Shown: one piece after another, positions 1-8,800 of the stretch
Layout: the number at the start of each line of letters is the position of its first letter
How positions within the stretch are numbered: position 1 is the stretch's first letter
DNA from: Nitrospira sp. BO4
GTDB taxonomy: Bacteria > Nitrospirota > Nitrospiria > Nitrospirales > Nitrospiraceae
DNA: 64,000 bases
Direction: 5' to 3'
NCBI GenBank assembly: GCA_030144965.1
Contig: JAMPUU010000021.1
Coordinates: forward strand, 1-64,000
Program-made: the position numbers and the translations under genes
The notes under the pieces: model-generated
Database searches by the model: none
Told to the model about the DNA's origin: nothing
The model's input: the letters and a program-made list of their open reading frames with translations, nothing else

Positions 1-104
1 CCGATCCCCAGGATCGCCAGCCAGCCCAACTTCACCGGCTTCGAGTCATACCACTCAGAAATGTCATACCCCCTATCACTGTTTGGTTGATTTGAGGACG
101 CCAT
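1..104 (-). CDS. Partial small membrane-type protein (N-terminus only)
   Basis: Only the first 34 codons are inside the window; the gene runs off the left edge. The ATG is fixed by an AAGGAGG ribosome binding site about 8 bases upstream (113-119). The translated start reads MASSNQPNSDRGYDISEWYD and then turns hydrophobic (VKLGWLAILGIG), as at the beginning of a membrane segment. It follows the 47-residue membrane ORF on the same strand, 54 bases away, so the two probably share the promoter at 368-396 and the MarR-type operator. I do not recognise the family; a small subunit of a respiratory or transport complex is possible but unproven. Confidence 0.6.
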   Translation of the reverse strand, partial: MASSNQPNSDRGYDISEWYDSKPVKLGWLAILGI

Positions 105-158
105 GATTCAGACCTCCTTGGTGAGATTAAGGAACACTCTTCTTCCCGCTCCGATTGT

Positions 159-302
159 TCAGCCTGCATAACGATAGGCGGCCGTTAAAGCTCCGAAGGC
201 TAACCCCATTAACCACACCCATTTGAATCGCATTGCATCTCCAGCTGTGTCTTCTAAAGGGCCAGATCGTCGCGCATTGGGTGATCGCATAGGTAGCGCC
301 AT
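159..302 (-). CDS. 47-residue putative single-span membrane protein
   Basis: A short reading frame with a very good ribosome binding site (CCAGGAGGTTGT just before the ATG). The N-terminal half is charged and polar; residues about 25-46 (MRFKWVWLMGLAFGALTAAY) form a plausible transmembrane helix. It lies directly downstream of a TTGACA-type promoter and a palindromic operator, and upstream of the partial gene at the left edge, so it looks like the first gene of a small operon controlled by the divergent MarR regulator. No family recognised. A longer frame on the same strand in another phase covers this stretch but has no ribosome binding site. Confidence 0.55.
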   Translation of the reverse strand: MALPMRSPNARRSGPLEDTAGDAMRFKWVWLMGLAFGALTAAYRYAG

Positions 303-334
303 ATACAACCTCCTGGGTTAAGGCATTAAAGTAA

Positions 335-367
335 GGGCATATGCCTGTATAATATGTGCATATGCCC
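335..367. promoter_or_regulatory. Palindromic operator, probably for the divergent MarR regulator
   Basis: GGGCATATGCC (335-345) and TGCATATGCCC (357-367) form an inverted repeat with 10 of 11 matching arm positions and an 11-base spacer. Each arm is itself palindromic around GCATATGC. The site lies just downstream of the -10 region of the leftward promoter, where a bound repressor would block transcription of the small membrane-protein operon. Assignment to the neighbouring MarR protein is inference from position and symmetry. Confidence 0.6.
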
Positions 368-396
368 ATATACTACGCGCTAATATCTGTTGTCAA
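368..396 (-). promoter_or_regulatory. Sigma-70-type promoter for the leftward small operon
   Basis: On the minus strand a perfect -35 TTGACA (396-391) is followed after 17-18 bases by GTATAT/TATATG (373-367). The predicted start point falls inside the palindrome at 335-367. Confidence 0.5.
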
Positions 397-400
397 GCCA

Positions 401-429
401 TTGGAAAATGCTTGAGAACGACATATAAT
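401..429 (+). promoter_or_regulatory. Sigma-70-type promoter for marR-like gene
   Basis: TTGGAA (401-406), a 17-base spacer and a perfect TATAAT (424-429) precede the regulator gene, giving a leader of about 40 bases. The -35 regions of this and the leftward promoter are nearly back to back. Confidence 0.5.
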
Positions 430-475
430 GGTTGTGGTCGGCGGCCTGTGCTACCTATGACAAAGGATGAGCTGT

Positions 476-919
476 ATGGTTAAGGAACAATCGTCACAAT
501 CTCCGTGCTACTGCACAGTCTTGCGAAAAGCCGTGCGCCGCGTGTCGGTTATCTATGATGCGCAACTCAGGAGTACCGGACTCAAGACGACTCAGTTCGC
601 ATTGCTTGGGGAACTCAGCAGACACTCCTCAACACCTCCGACCATAAATGAATTGGCGGAATACTTGGTGATGGACCGCTCAACGCTCGGGCATAACTTG
701 AGGCCACTTCTTCGCAAAGGTTTAGTGGCCCTAAAGCCCGATGCGATTGATGGAAGAACACGGCGTGTGGCGCTCACCGCAAAGGGTGCAGCCAAATATG
801 CCAATGGCAAAACTTTGTGGCGTAAGGCCCAGCAGGAATATGAGATCGTAATAGGGAAGACCGCAGCGGTCGCATTACGAAACGCCCTGCAGAAGCTGGC
901 TACATCGGACGCTCTCTAA
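476..919 (+). CDS. MarR-family transcriptional regulator
   Basis: A 147-residue winged-helix regulator of usual MarR length. Visible family features: the N-terminal dimerisation helix with YDAQLRSTGLKTTQFALLGEL, the recognition region MDRSTLGHNLRPLLRKGLV (about residues 64-82), and the wing with the D..DGRTRRVALTAKG pattern (about residues 88-103). I chose the second ATG because AAGGATGAG lies at correct spacing before it; the ATG nine bases upstream has almost no spacing. MarR proteins are usually repressors relieved by small aromatic ligands or oxidants and act on divergent genes. The divergent small membrane genes and the palindrome between them fit autoregulated local control. Confidence 0.85.
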   Translation: MVKEQSSQSPCYCTVLRKAVRRVSVIYDAQLRSTGLKTTQFALLGELSRHSSTPPTINELAEYLVMDRSTLGHNLRPLLRKGLVALKPDAIDGRTRRVALTAKGAAKYANGKTLWRKAQQEYEIVIGKTAAVALRNALQKLATSDAL

Positions 920-963
920 AGGAAAAAATCGATGACAGTCCTCAGCGACCCCAACCGCACCAC

Positions 964-1494
964 TTAGTCCTTCTCGGTTATTTTCATGGGGTCATTATCA
1001 CTTTCCCGGCTCACTGAGCTGTCCACGGCCCAACCGCCACCAAATGCCCTGGCAAGCGAGACCAGTGAGACACGCACCGCGGTTTCAGCTTTGACACGCT
1101 CGTCGTTGATTGAAAGTTTGGTGCGTTGGGCATCCAGCACGGATAAATAATCACTCGCTCCCCTCTGAAATAAGGCTTCGGAGGAGCGATACGTTTTCTC
1201 TGCTGCTGTTTCGGCCTTCACGAGTTGTTCGCGGCGCTCCTTCGAAGAGGTATGGGCGACAAAGGCATTTTCCACGTCTTCCAAGGCAAGGAGGAAGGTT
1301 TTTTCGTACTTCGATGCGACTTGATCCAGGCGTGCGTCCGCGGCAGCGATGTGAGCCCGAATGCGTCCCGCATTGAATATCGGAGCCGTGAGGCCCGCCC
1401 CCAGCGCATACACACTCTCCACCAGAGTCGGAAATCCGCCGATGGCCAGTGCGCCAATCCCACCGCTCGCCGACAGAGACAGAAAAGGAGACTG
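964..1494 (-). pseudogene. C-terminal remnant of an RND-efflux outer membrane factor (NodT/OprM type)
   Basis: The frame reads through from the RAYT element boundary to a stop at 964, giving about 176 residues of the C-terminal half of an outer-membrane efflux channel. Recognisable pieces are GAGLTAPIFNAGRIRAHI, the helical A.A......YEKTFLLALEDVENAF, and ALFQRGASDYLSVLDAQRT, the second-repeat signature of TolC-like factors. These proteins are normally about 450-500 residues. The N-terminal half, including the lipoprotein signal, is missing exactly where the 20-bp inverted repeat of the transposase unit starts at 1495. No start codon or ribosome binding site remains, so this is a truncated, non-functional copy. 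Confidence 0.75.
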
Positions 1495-1514
1495 AAAAGG
1501 GGTCGGGAGTCTTT
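1495..1514 (+). repeat. Left inverted repeat of the RAYT unit
   Basis: AAAAGGGGTCGGGAGTCTTT, perfectly complementary to 2227-2246. It abuts the truncated efflux gene. Confidence 0.85.
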
Positions 1515-1552
1515 TCTTGACGGAGCTGCCTCGACTTCGTTACGACTCCGGC

Positions 1553-2224
1553 ATGCCGCGTCGTCCCCGATTGGCCGCTGGAGCCCTCGCCTACCACGTC
1601 CTGAACCGTCGGGTTGGACGCCTCCCCTTGTTTGAGAAGGCCCCTGACTATCTCGCCTTTGAGAAGATTTTGGCTGAAGCGCATGCGCGTTCGTGCGTCC
1701 GGATTGCCGCTTACTGTCTCATGCCCAATCACTGGCACCTGCTGCTCTGGCCACGGCAGGATGGAGAACTCTCCGAAGTCCTGCGCTGGATCACCGTCAC
1801 GCATACCCAAGGCTGGCATGCCCACCATCACACGGCAGGGACCGGACCGCTGTATCAAGGCCGCTTCCGATCGTTTCCGGTCCAGACCGATGAGCATTTT
1901 CTCACTGTGGCCCGCTACGTGGAACGCAATGCGCTACGGGCCAAGTTGGTGCCGCGCGCGGAAGACTGGCAGTGGTCGAGTTTGTGGCGACGCACCCAGG
2001 GGAACTCCACACTGACGGCCTGGCTGAGTGACTGGCCGGTAGAGCGACCTCGCCAGTGGCTCGCGTTCGTCAATCACGCCCAGAGTGCGTCAGAACTGGA
2101 GACGCTCCGGCTCAGTGTGCAACGCGGCCGCCCGTTTGGCGACGACGCCTGGGTGAAACGCACGGCGACACGGTTTGGGATGGAATCCACATTACGACCG
2201 CGTGGACGACCGAAGGGCTCCTAA
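1553..2224 (+). CDS. REP-associated tyrosine transposase (RAYT, Y1_Tnp family)
   Basis: A 223-residue Y1 HUH-type DNA nickase. The start MPRRPRLAAGALAYHVLNRR is typical of RAYTs. The HUH motif is in CLMPNHWHLLLWP (about residues 56-68). The GPLYQGRFRSFPV segment and the catalytic-tyrosine helix ARYVERNALRA (about residues 120-130) follow, then W.WSSLWRR. The ATG at 1553 matches the family N-terminus; an upstream in-frame ATG at 1517 would add 12 unrelated residues. These enzymes cut single-stranded REP hairpins and spread them. The flanking 20-bp inverted repeats are its likely substrates. The gene appears intact. Confidence 0.9.
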   Translation: MPRRPRLAAGALAYHVLNRRVGRLPLFEKAPDYLAFEKILAEAHARSCVRIAAYCLMPNHWHLLLWPRQDGELSEVLRWITVTHTQGWHAHHHTAGTGPLYQGRFRSFPVQTDEHFLTVARYVERNALRAKLVPRAEDWQWSSLWRRTQGNSTLTAWLSDWPVERPRQWLAFVNHAQSASELETLRLSVQRGRPFGDDAWVKRTATRFGMESTLRPRGRPKGS

Positions 2225-2226
2225 AC

Positions 2227-2246
2227 AAAGACTCCCGACCCCTTTT
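2227..2246 (-). repeat. Right inverted repeat of the RAYT unit
   Basis: AAAGACTCCCGACCCCTTTT, the exact reverse complement of 1495-1514. It starts three bases after the transposase stop codon. Confidence 0.85.
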
Positions 2247-2693
2247 ACTCGGCCGCTGGAACGCAGTCGGTTGCTCCTTGATTACGGCATCGATGCGGTG
2301 GCGATGGCGCTCGATGTGTCGGCTTCAATAGAGGCTGCGAACAGCTTGGGGAAAAAGCTAGCGCATCAGCTGGCCGTCGCGCACAAAAACGCCATGGAAC
2401 AGATTGGGCGAGCCCATGGCGCGTGTGCGCCAGAGGCAGAAATCAAACGACTCAATGTGGCCACGCGCTTCATGTCTATTTTTCAACTGGGGCTCCTGAC
2501 CTTGAAGAAGTTCCGGCAGGGTGGGCAGCAACAGATCACCGTGCAGTACGTCAATGTGAGCCATAGAAGTCAGGCGGTCATCGGGAGCGTGGAGAATGGG
2601 AGAGGAGAGCAAAGAAGCAGTGGTGTAAGTAAGACTGGTACGGATGTCTCATCTCATTCGCCACTCCCACGGCGGCACTGGCTGCGGATATAA
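2247..2693 (+). pseudogene. N-terminally truncated conserved hypothetical protein
   Basis: The frame is open from within the RAYT unit and carries a C-terminal fragment of a conserved bacterial family of unknown function. It is recognisable from LLDYGIDAVAMALD, LAHQLAVAHKNAMEQIGRA, RLNVATRFMSIFQLGLLTL, FRQGGQQQITVQYVNV and the tail GQAV-like segment SQAVIGSV. The homologous part begins right after the right-hand inverted repeat, so the native start has been lost. The sequence after about codon 130 no longer looks family-like. Confidence 0.55.
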
Positions 2694-2736
2694 TTCTTTT
2701 GTACTGCCAGAACCGAGTCGGCGCGCACTGATGTCG

Positions 2737-4197
2737 TCAGTGCGTTCGATGAAACAGCTTCGCGCGGCCCCCAGTAGGATCGTGCTCGTAATGATCCCGA
2801 ATGTACGCCGCCAACGCCCCTCTGGTTTCCCAGCCAGAGAGCGTGTGGACAAATAGGATCTCTTCAGGCCTGTATTGTGCGATGCATTTGTACACTGTTG
2901 ACTCCGTAACACTGCCCGACCAGATACGCTTGTACGGAATCCCTGCCATTTCGGGTGGCACCAGCAGCCCTGCCCAGAAGGGATAGAGCGGACGATCGGC
3001 GAATACCCAGCTTGTGTTCGAGGCCCGCTTTCGCAACGCGACAACCAATTCATTCTCACTCGCGAGAGGAGCGGCCTGTAACCCCCGCAGGTGGCTCCAT
3101 ATGAGCCGAGGAGTGTCTGCCAGCGTCAGGAAAATCACAAGCACGTAGACGAGCCAAGCCAACCGGTTCAGAGACCTGCGCTCCCACCAAGCTCCGGCTC
3201 GATCTCGGAGCAACTCGAACCAGCCGACAATGCCTGCCGCTCCCAACCAGGCCATCGGGATGGCGAAATGCAGGCTGTAGTACCACCAGTACGGCCGGTG
3301 TACCCAATGAATCGCCAGCACGGTGGCAAACAACGTGGCCGGACACAACACGTCCCGTCGGCGTTTCGAGGCGAGCAACGCAATGCCCAATACGGTCGCA
3401 GCCGATAGCGACCGTGCACTCAAGAAAAATGCAGCGGGCTTGAATGTGTACCTGTCGGGCACAGCGGCGTTCGTCGATCCGGAGAAGTGAGACGCCCAGA
3501 ACTCCCACACAGTATCCGTTCCGTAGAACCTCAAGACGATGAGGCCGGACGTCACGAGGACCGCTCCGAACCAAACTGCAACGTCGCGGAGAAGGTCGGT
3601 GCGAAGATTCCGGCTATTCCTGTCCAGGTATGCCACACCCATCGCCGGCAGAAAGATCGCACTGGTAAGTTTCACTTGCAATGCGCAACCGAATAGCACG
3701 CCCGAAAGCGCCAGCCACCGCATTCTGCGCGTGGAGTCGTAGTGTGAGGCTGATAGTAATGACGCGAGAGCCAGCGTCGTTGCCGGCAGCTCGATCATGG
3801 GCGCGACGCTCTGTTCAAGAAATGATGAGGACGACGCCAGCAATGCTATCGCGATCAGACCGGCTGCTGATCCGAAGCTGTTGCTCACGACCTTCCATAA
3901 CATCCACACGAGGGTCATGGCAAAACAGAGGATCAGCAGCCGACCGACGAAAGCGGATGCTCCGAAAACGCGGAAAAGCAGGGCCAGGAGCTCGGTGAAG
4001 ACCGGAGGTTGATCGCTCCATACGGAGCGGTAGAGAGCGTGGCCGCGGCTCACAAGTAGTGCCTTCATCAGCTCGTATCCCTCATCCCAACTTAATTCCA
4101 GAGCCGTTTGCAAAGGCACCGCAAAGAACAGAATCATCCCGAATCCAAGCGGTACGACCCAGTCCAGCATACGCCGCCTAGCGTCCACCTTCGTCAT
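2737..4197 (-). CDS. GT39/ArnT-type polytopic glycosyltransferase
   Basis: A 486-residue multi-spanning inner-membrane protein of the polyprenyl-phosphate-dependent mannosyl/arabinosyltransferase (GT39/GT83, PMT_2) type. The first periplasmic loop holds the hallmark acidic motif ELSWDEGYELMKALLVSRGH followed by LYRSVWSDQPPVF (about residues 33-66), which matches the DE..Y...G...Y.....PP pattern of the family. About ten hydrophobic segments follow, then a soluble C-terminal domain of about 120 residues. The ATG at 4197 (MTKVDARRRMLDWVVPLG) fits the family; the open frame extends 51 codons upstream but that stretch is not membrane-like. Acceptor and sugar cannot be inferred. It lies outside the tRNA-Lys island. 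Confidence 0.8.
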   Translation of the reverse strand: MTKVDARRRMLDWVVPLGFGMILFFAVPLQTALELSWDEGYELMKALLVSRGHALYRSVWSDQPPVFTELLALLFRVFGASAFVGRLLILCFAMTLVWMLWKVVSNSFGSAAGLIAIALLASSSSFLEQSVAPMIELPATTLALASLLSASHYDSTRRMRWLALSGVLFGCALQVKLTSAIFLPAMGVAYLDRNSRNLRTDLLRDVAVWFGAVLVTSGLIVLRFYGTDTVWEFWASHFSGSTNAAVPDRYTFKPAAFFLSARSLSAATVLGIALLASKRRRDVLCPATLFATVLAIHWVHRPYWWYYSLHFAIPMAWLGAAGIVGWFELLRDRAGAWWERRSLNRLAWLVYVLVIFLTLADTPRLIWSHLRGLQAAPLASENELVVALRKRASNTSWVFADRPLYPFWAGLLVPPEMAGIPYKRIWSGSVTESTVYKCIAQYRPEEILFVHTLSGWETRGALAAYIRDHYEHDPTGGRAKLFHRTH

Positions 4198-4559
4198 ATC
4201 CGTACCGTTTTTCTTGGGGGTGAGAGAGAGATCCAACCAGAGATACGCAGCGGAGCGGAGGATAGCAGACGCCCGTGATAGGACGCAAACCATATGGTCT
4301 GACGCGGAAAAATCTACGTCAAAGGTGTCACGAACAAATGCTTTGCCCACAACGCCGGTGTCGGCTAATTATCGCCACCTTTCTGAGCGATCAGTTATGG
4401 CATGTCCACGGCTTCGATCCGCCACATTACAAGCGCCGCTCTTGGTGGCTGCGAGCCTGATTTTCTGGGCGATCGTGCGGTTGCTCCAGGTCTACTACGC
4501 CGGATGGGGGTATCGACCTCAATTTTTCACGCTTCAGAAACAAGCCAGTATTCGAAACT

Positions 4560-4838
4560 ATGGCGGAATGGTCCAACTGGGACAACCGCAGTTATACCAA
4601 GTTGGATGTTCCGGCAAGAGCTTTTGGGGTGGAAACAAAGTCAGGTACGGGAGAACAAGTAGCCGCGATGCGGGAAAGAGGCGAAGGGGATGCAATAGCC
4701 GATTATTGTCTTCAGAATGTCTACGTTACGTACGCTTGCTATTGTCGCATGACCTTCCAGCAACCTCGTGGGGCTCAGGAAATCCTATGCAATAAAGTAA
4801 GGATGAATCTGAACTTGGAAGAGACCTGTACGCGCTAG
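4560..4838 (+). pseudogene. Remnant of a PolB-like 3'-5' exonuclease (RNase H fold)
   Basis: The stretch YTKLDVPARAFGVETKSGTG followed by GDAIADYCLQNVYVTYACYC resembles the last exonuclease motif of the predicted 3'-5' exonucleases related to the PolB proofreading domain, where IADYC.QDV..TY carries the final catalytic Asp. Here the expected D in QDV is N. The N-terminal motifs (DIET and NG...FD) are absent, and the upstream frame codes for unrelated hydrophobic sequence. I read it as a decayed fragment just outside the left island repeat. Confidence 0.45.
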
Positions 4839-4958
4839 GCCGCCGCGAGTCGTTTCCGATCCATAGCTGCCCTGTTCGTCGCTTAATTAGCCCTGTATGG
4901 CGGAGGGCTGCCTCATGGATGAAGGATAAAGGTAGTTTTGAAAGTTCTATCTTTTGTC

Positions 4959-5013
4959 TGAAATGGTGAGCCGGCTGGGACTCGAACCCAGGGCCCTCGC
5001 CTTAAAAGGGCGA
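4959..5013 (-). repeat. attL: partial tRNA-Lys copy, 55-bp direct repeat
   Basis: The same 55 bases occur at 54333-54387. They include the T-arm, variable loop, the 3' side of the anticodon arm and the anticodon, but the D-arm and 5' acceptor strand are absent here, so this copy is not a functional tRNA. Identity stops abruptly after the GGGCGA of the anticodon stem. Confidence 0.9.
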
Positions 5014-5127
5014 CTCGCCGCATGGCGATCTAGTGCGACTGAGTACGACAGAGTGCGCTCAAGTCGTTGGAACTACAAGACTATCTCAGCTTCAATTGCG
5101 ATGGAGTGCGATCTTGTTCGATCTAGT

Positions 5128-5175
5128 ACCGGGAGCAAAACCGGGAGTGGAACCGGGAGTAAAACCGGGAGTAAA
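5128..5175 (+). repeat. Four tandem 12-bp repeats (ACCGGGAGYRRA)
   Basis: Four head-to-tail copies: ACCGGGAGCAAA, ACCGGGAGTGGA, ACCGGGAGTAAA, ACCGGGAGTAAA. Two further tandem copies occur at 54259-54282, just inside the other island end. The position about 115 bp from the att repeat at one end and 51 bp at the other suggests arm-type integrase or excisionase sites. An open frame across the repeats would give a PGVKPGVK peptide, which I regard as a by-product. Confidence 0.75.
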
Positions 5176-5321
5176 AAATCAGGCTTCCAGCATCATAGGC
5201 CCCCTGGCATCCTACCAACCTTCTATAGAAGACACACTCCGTCACATGGCATAACTGGCGTCGGGCAGTGACCTAACCTGTCACAGACCGGTGTTATTGT
5301 CCGCTAGGAGACGAGAACGAC

Positions 5322-5381
5322 ATGCTGAACCGACGAACATTTCTCCCCGGGCCTGCCCAGGCAGCCGCGTTCGGCTTTTGA
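5322..5381 (+). pseudogene. Tat-signal-peptide-like fragment
   Basis: After a TAGGAGACGAG ribosome binding site, an ATG opens a 19-codon frame, MLNRRTFLPGPAQAAAFGF, then stops. The N-RRTFL core resembles the twin-arginine motif (RR.FL). It looks like the beginning of an exported protein interrupted by a stop codon. The next 150 bases (to 5540) show no convincing continuation. Confidence 0.35.
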
Positions 5382-5543
5382 TCTTGCGCCGGCATGACTG
5401 GCTGTTCTAGCTCTTGCAGGAGGAAGGCGCTGACGGAGTCCGACGAGCGATGGCAAACGCTGTCACCCCGGTTGAATGGATGAGCTCATCCAAACGCTCA
5501 AGAGTGGTGCCTGACGCCCTGGTGGCTGCTAATCATACGGCTG

Positions 5544-5750
5544 GTGGAAGGAGGCGATGTCACAACTGAGGCCATTTTCAATCTCTCGCTGAAGCAGACT
5601 CTACAGGAATACGTCGTCTGCCGAGAGGAATTTGCCGCTCGGGCGGAAGATTTTCAGCGGGCAGAACAACTGACTGACGCTGCCTTGCGTGCCTTCGCCG
5701 TGAACCAACTCCGGCTGACGGCCCTGCAAGACTGCCGCGTAAGACCGTGA
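5544..5750 (+). CDS. Short hypothetical ORF before the helicase-nuclease pair
   Basis: A 68-residue acidic, helical-looking frame (VCREEFAARAEDFQRAEQL) with AAGGAGG overlapping its own start and no recognised family. It precedes the AddB-like gene by 70 bases. It could be a small genuine protein or the tail of a decayed gene; coding status is uncertain. Confidence 0.3.
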   Translation: MEGGDVTTEAIFNLSLKQTLQEYVVCREEFAARAEDFQRAEQLTDAALRAFAVNQLRLTALQDCRVRP

Positions 5751-5819
5751 GGGCGAATCTTCCTTGCATGAGCGTGACGCAGGCTTTACCATGAGGCGCT
5801 TTTCTGGAGACTCGCTTAG

Positions 5820-8800
5820 GTGAATCCCCTCTTTTCACAGCTTGCCGGCTTGTGTGCGAGTCGGCCGGCTCCGACCAAGTGGGTGATCGTCCCCTCGCTG
5901 CGCCTGGGTCATATGATGGGTGAGCGTCTCGCTCGCTCGGGCATCGCCTGGGCGAATCTTCGATGGATCACTCCAGACGATCTCGCGCGTGAGATAGCCG
6001 GTCCCACCCTGTGCTCCAACAACGTGACGCTTTTATCCGACGGCTCCGGTCCCTTGGTGGTCATGCGCTTGCTGCTTGGCTTGCCGGCAACGATTCCCGC
6101 GTACTTCCGCGACATGGCGCATCATTCTCCAATGACCGACGCCCTCTGGCAGGCACTTTCCCAAGTCCGGATGGCGGAACTCACGACAGCGGCATTCGAA
6201 ACGGCAGGCTGGTGTACGGCCACGAATAAACAGCCCGAGTTTGCGGCTCTGATTCGAGCCTATGAAGCGTACTTGCTTGATCATCGCCTGGCCGATCGTG
6301 CACGGCTATATCAGGAAGCTCTCGTTCGGGATCTATCAGGTGTGATCCAGCCGCATGATCTGGTCCTTGAGTGGCCGCATACGTTATGGGCGCCGCTCCA
6401 GCGGCGCCTACTCGACGGACTGAGAGGGATCCGGATCGAGCCAAACGAACTTGATATACCGGGTCTCACCCGGCCACGCCGGCTTGGGGCCTTAGGGGCG
6501 ACACACGCAGGGTCCGTCCCCGTGAGTCTTCAGCGGGACAGCGATCGCTTGGCCTTTCTGTTAAGGCCCGATGTAGCCCCGGCGCCTTTGCAGGACGGAT
6601 CCGTTGCCTTTTTCAGCGCAGGAAGCCGCGAGGCGGAGGTCGAAGAGGTGTTTCGACGTATCCTTGCCAAGCAGTTGCCGCTTGATGAAGTCGAAATTGC
6701 CTGTGCCTCAACGGAAGCCATCTTTTTGGTTTGGGAAAAGGCGATCCGTCATGGCTGGCCCGTGGCGGTAGGGCCCGGCTTACCGGTCACTCTCTCCCGA
6801 CCAGGCCGAGCATTGCTGGGCTTGTGCACCTGGATAGAAGACAACTTTCCCGCGGGTCAGCTCCGCAGGCTGCTTCAATCCGGTGATCTGACGGTGGATG
6901 AGGTCAATGGTCCCACGACCGGGCAAGCCGCACGACTCCTGGCGGGATCGAGTTGTACCTGGGGACGCCTGACCTATGAGGGCGGGCTTTCCGCACTCCT
7001 TCAATCTTATCACGCCCGTACTAGCGAGGACACGGACAAACAGGCGCTGTATGAACGCCGGATTCAGCATGTGGAACGTGTTCAAGCATGGATCCGCCGG
7101 TTGCTGGAGCGGATCCCGCGATCAGATAGACAGGATGCCTTGGTCCTTAGGCCATGGGTGGAACTGTTCAATCTCTTTCTCGATGAGTACGTTCAGAAAA
7201 CGACTGAACTCGACCACCAGGCGGGCGCCGCCCTCGGCGAAGTTTTATCTGATTTGCTCGTACTCGACACAGTGCCAGCCGATTGCGACGTGCTCACAAC
7301 GGTGCGAGAGCGCATTGTGGATCTCCGCATTCTCGCCGAACGCCCTCAACCTGGACACCTGTTCGTAACCCGGCTCCAGGATGTGGGCGAGACCGGGCGG
7401 CGGCACACCTTCTTGACCGGAGTCGAAGAAGGGAGCGTGCTTCCGGCGCTGAGGGAAGATGCCGTCCTGTTAGATCGAGAGCGATCGGCCTTACATCCTC
7501 TATTAGCTACATCCCAAGACCGGGTCAGCGAAAGTCTCTATCAATTGGTGGTTCGAATAGCTGCCCTTTCTGGCGAGGTCACGTTCAGCTATTCCTGCTA
7601 TGACACACGCGAGGGGCGTGAGACATTTCCGTCCTGGATCATCCTGCAAGCTTGGCGGGTACTGCATCCTGGACAGACGTGGACCTACAACCAGTTGAAG
7701 GCGTCGCTTGGGACTCCGGCGTCCCTTGTTCCTCAACCGCTGGATATCTCACCGAGTGAAGCTTGTTGGTGGCTGGCCGTCCTCCATGGACAAGGGCCAG
7801 CGGCCCGCGATGGTGTTCTGCGTGCCTTCCCACTCTTACAGGCCGGCAACACAGCGGCCGCAGCCCGCGCTTCGGATCAATATACGGCTTACGATGGCTG
7901 GGTGCCGGCCGCGCGTGTGATCAATCCCTCTCAGACGGGTAGCGTCGTGTCCGCCACCAGCCTCGAGACCTTGGGTAGCTGTCCGTTTCGATACTTCCTT
8001 GACCGTGGGCTGAACATTGAGCCGCCTGAGGCTCAGGAGCCGATGCCTGATGCCTGGCTCGATGCGGCGACGCGCGGTGAACTCCTCCATCGGTTGTACG
8101 CTGAGGTGTTGCGGGAGAAGAGACGACGGGGCGGATGGACGGATGATGAAGCAACTGCATGGCTAGAACGACGGGCCCAGGAGGAACTCGATCGCCTCCG
8201 GGCGACGATGCCGCCTCCCTCGGAGGACGTCTATGCCCGCGAGAGAGGGGCGCTCTTCAAAGACATTGCCATCTTCCTGCAACTCGAGCGCCGCCATGCA
8301 AACAGGCAGGCAGTCTGTTTCGAGGTCGGGTTCGGAATGGAAACAGAACAGGAACCGCTCAGCAGCCCCGAGCCAATCGAGATTCCGCTGGGCGCACAAG
8401 GGTCACTGAAGCTCCGGGGAAGAATCGATCGCATCGATCGGTTGCACGATGGTTCCTATGAGGTCATTGACTACAAAACCGGCCGCGTTCGACTGAATGG
8501 AGGTTTGAAAGGCCCGTTCGCCGGAGGGCGGCAACTGCAGCATGCTCTATACGCCATCGCCGCAACGGAGCTCTTCAGACGACGAAAAGTTGCTGGCCAA
8601 ATCGCCCGGAGCTCCTATTATTTTCCGACCCAGCGGGGAGGCGGCGCCCGCATCGAAAGAACGGTGGATCCTGCCACAACGCGAGCCGTGCTCTCTGATC
8701 TCGTCGGCCTACTGGCCACAGGTGTCTTTCCACAGACCAGCAACGAAGACGACTGTAAATTCTGTGACTATACTCGATCGTGCGGGTCGGAGCCTTCAGC

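Larger units (their letters stand above)
1495..2246 (+). mobile_element. RAYT transposase unit bounded by perfect 20-bp inverted repeats
   Basis: The unit is defined by AAAAGGGGTCGGGAGTCTTT at 1495-1514 and its exact reverse complement at 2227-2246, with a REP-associated tyrosine transposase gene between. Both flanking genes lose their 5' parts at the unit boundary, suggesting insertion followed by deletion. REP/RAYT units are usually domesticated, single-copy and non-autonomous in classical IS terms. Confidence 0.75.

Noticed and set aside
127-369. 80-residue minus-strand frame
   Set aside because: It lacks a ribosome binding site and runs through the operator and promoter; the 47-residue frame at 159-302 in another phase has a strong site and a membrane helix.
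4214-4795. 193-residue plus-strand frame opposite the GT39 5' end
   Set aside because: Only a short hydrophobic stretch (LLVAASLIFWAIVRLLQVYY) looks protein-like; no start signal, and it overlaps the exonuclease remnant in another phase.
4959-5013. A second tRNA-Lys gene at the left
   Set aside because: The D-arm and 5' acceptor strand are missing; sequence diverges after the anticodon stem.
5033-5254. A 73-codon ORF with PGVKPGVK repeats near the left att
   Set aside because: The peptide repeat merely reflects the 12-bp DNA tandem repeats, which are more plausibly recombinase sites.
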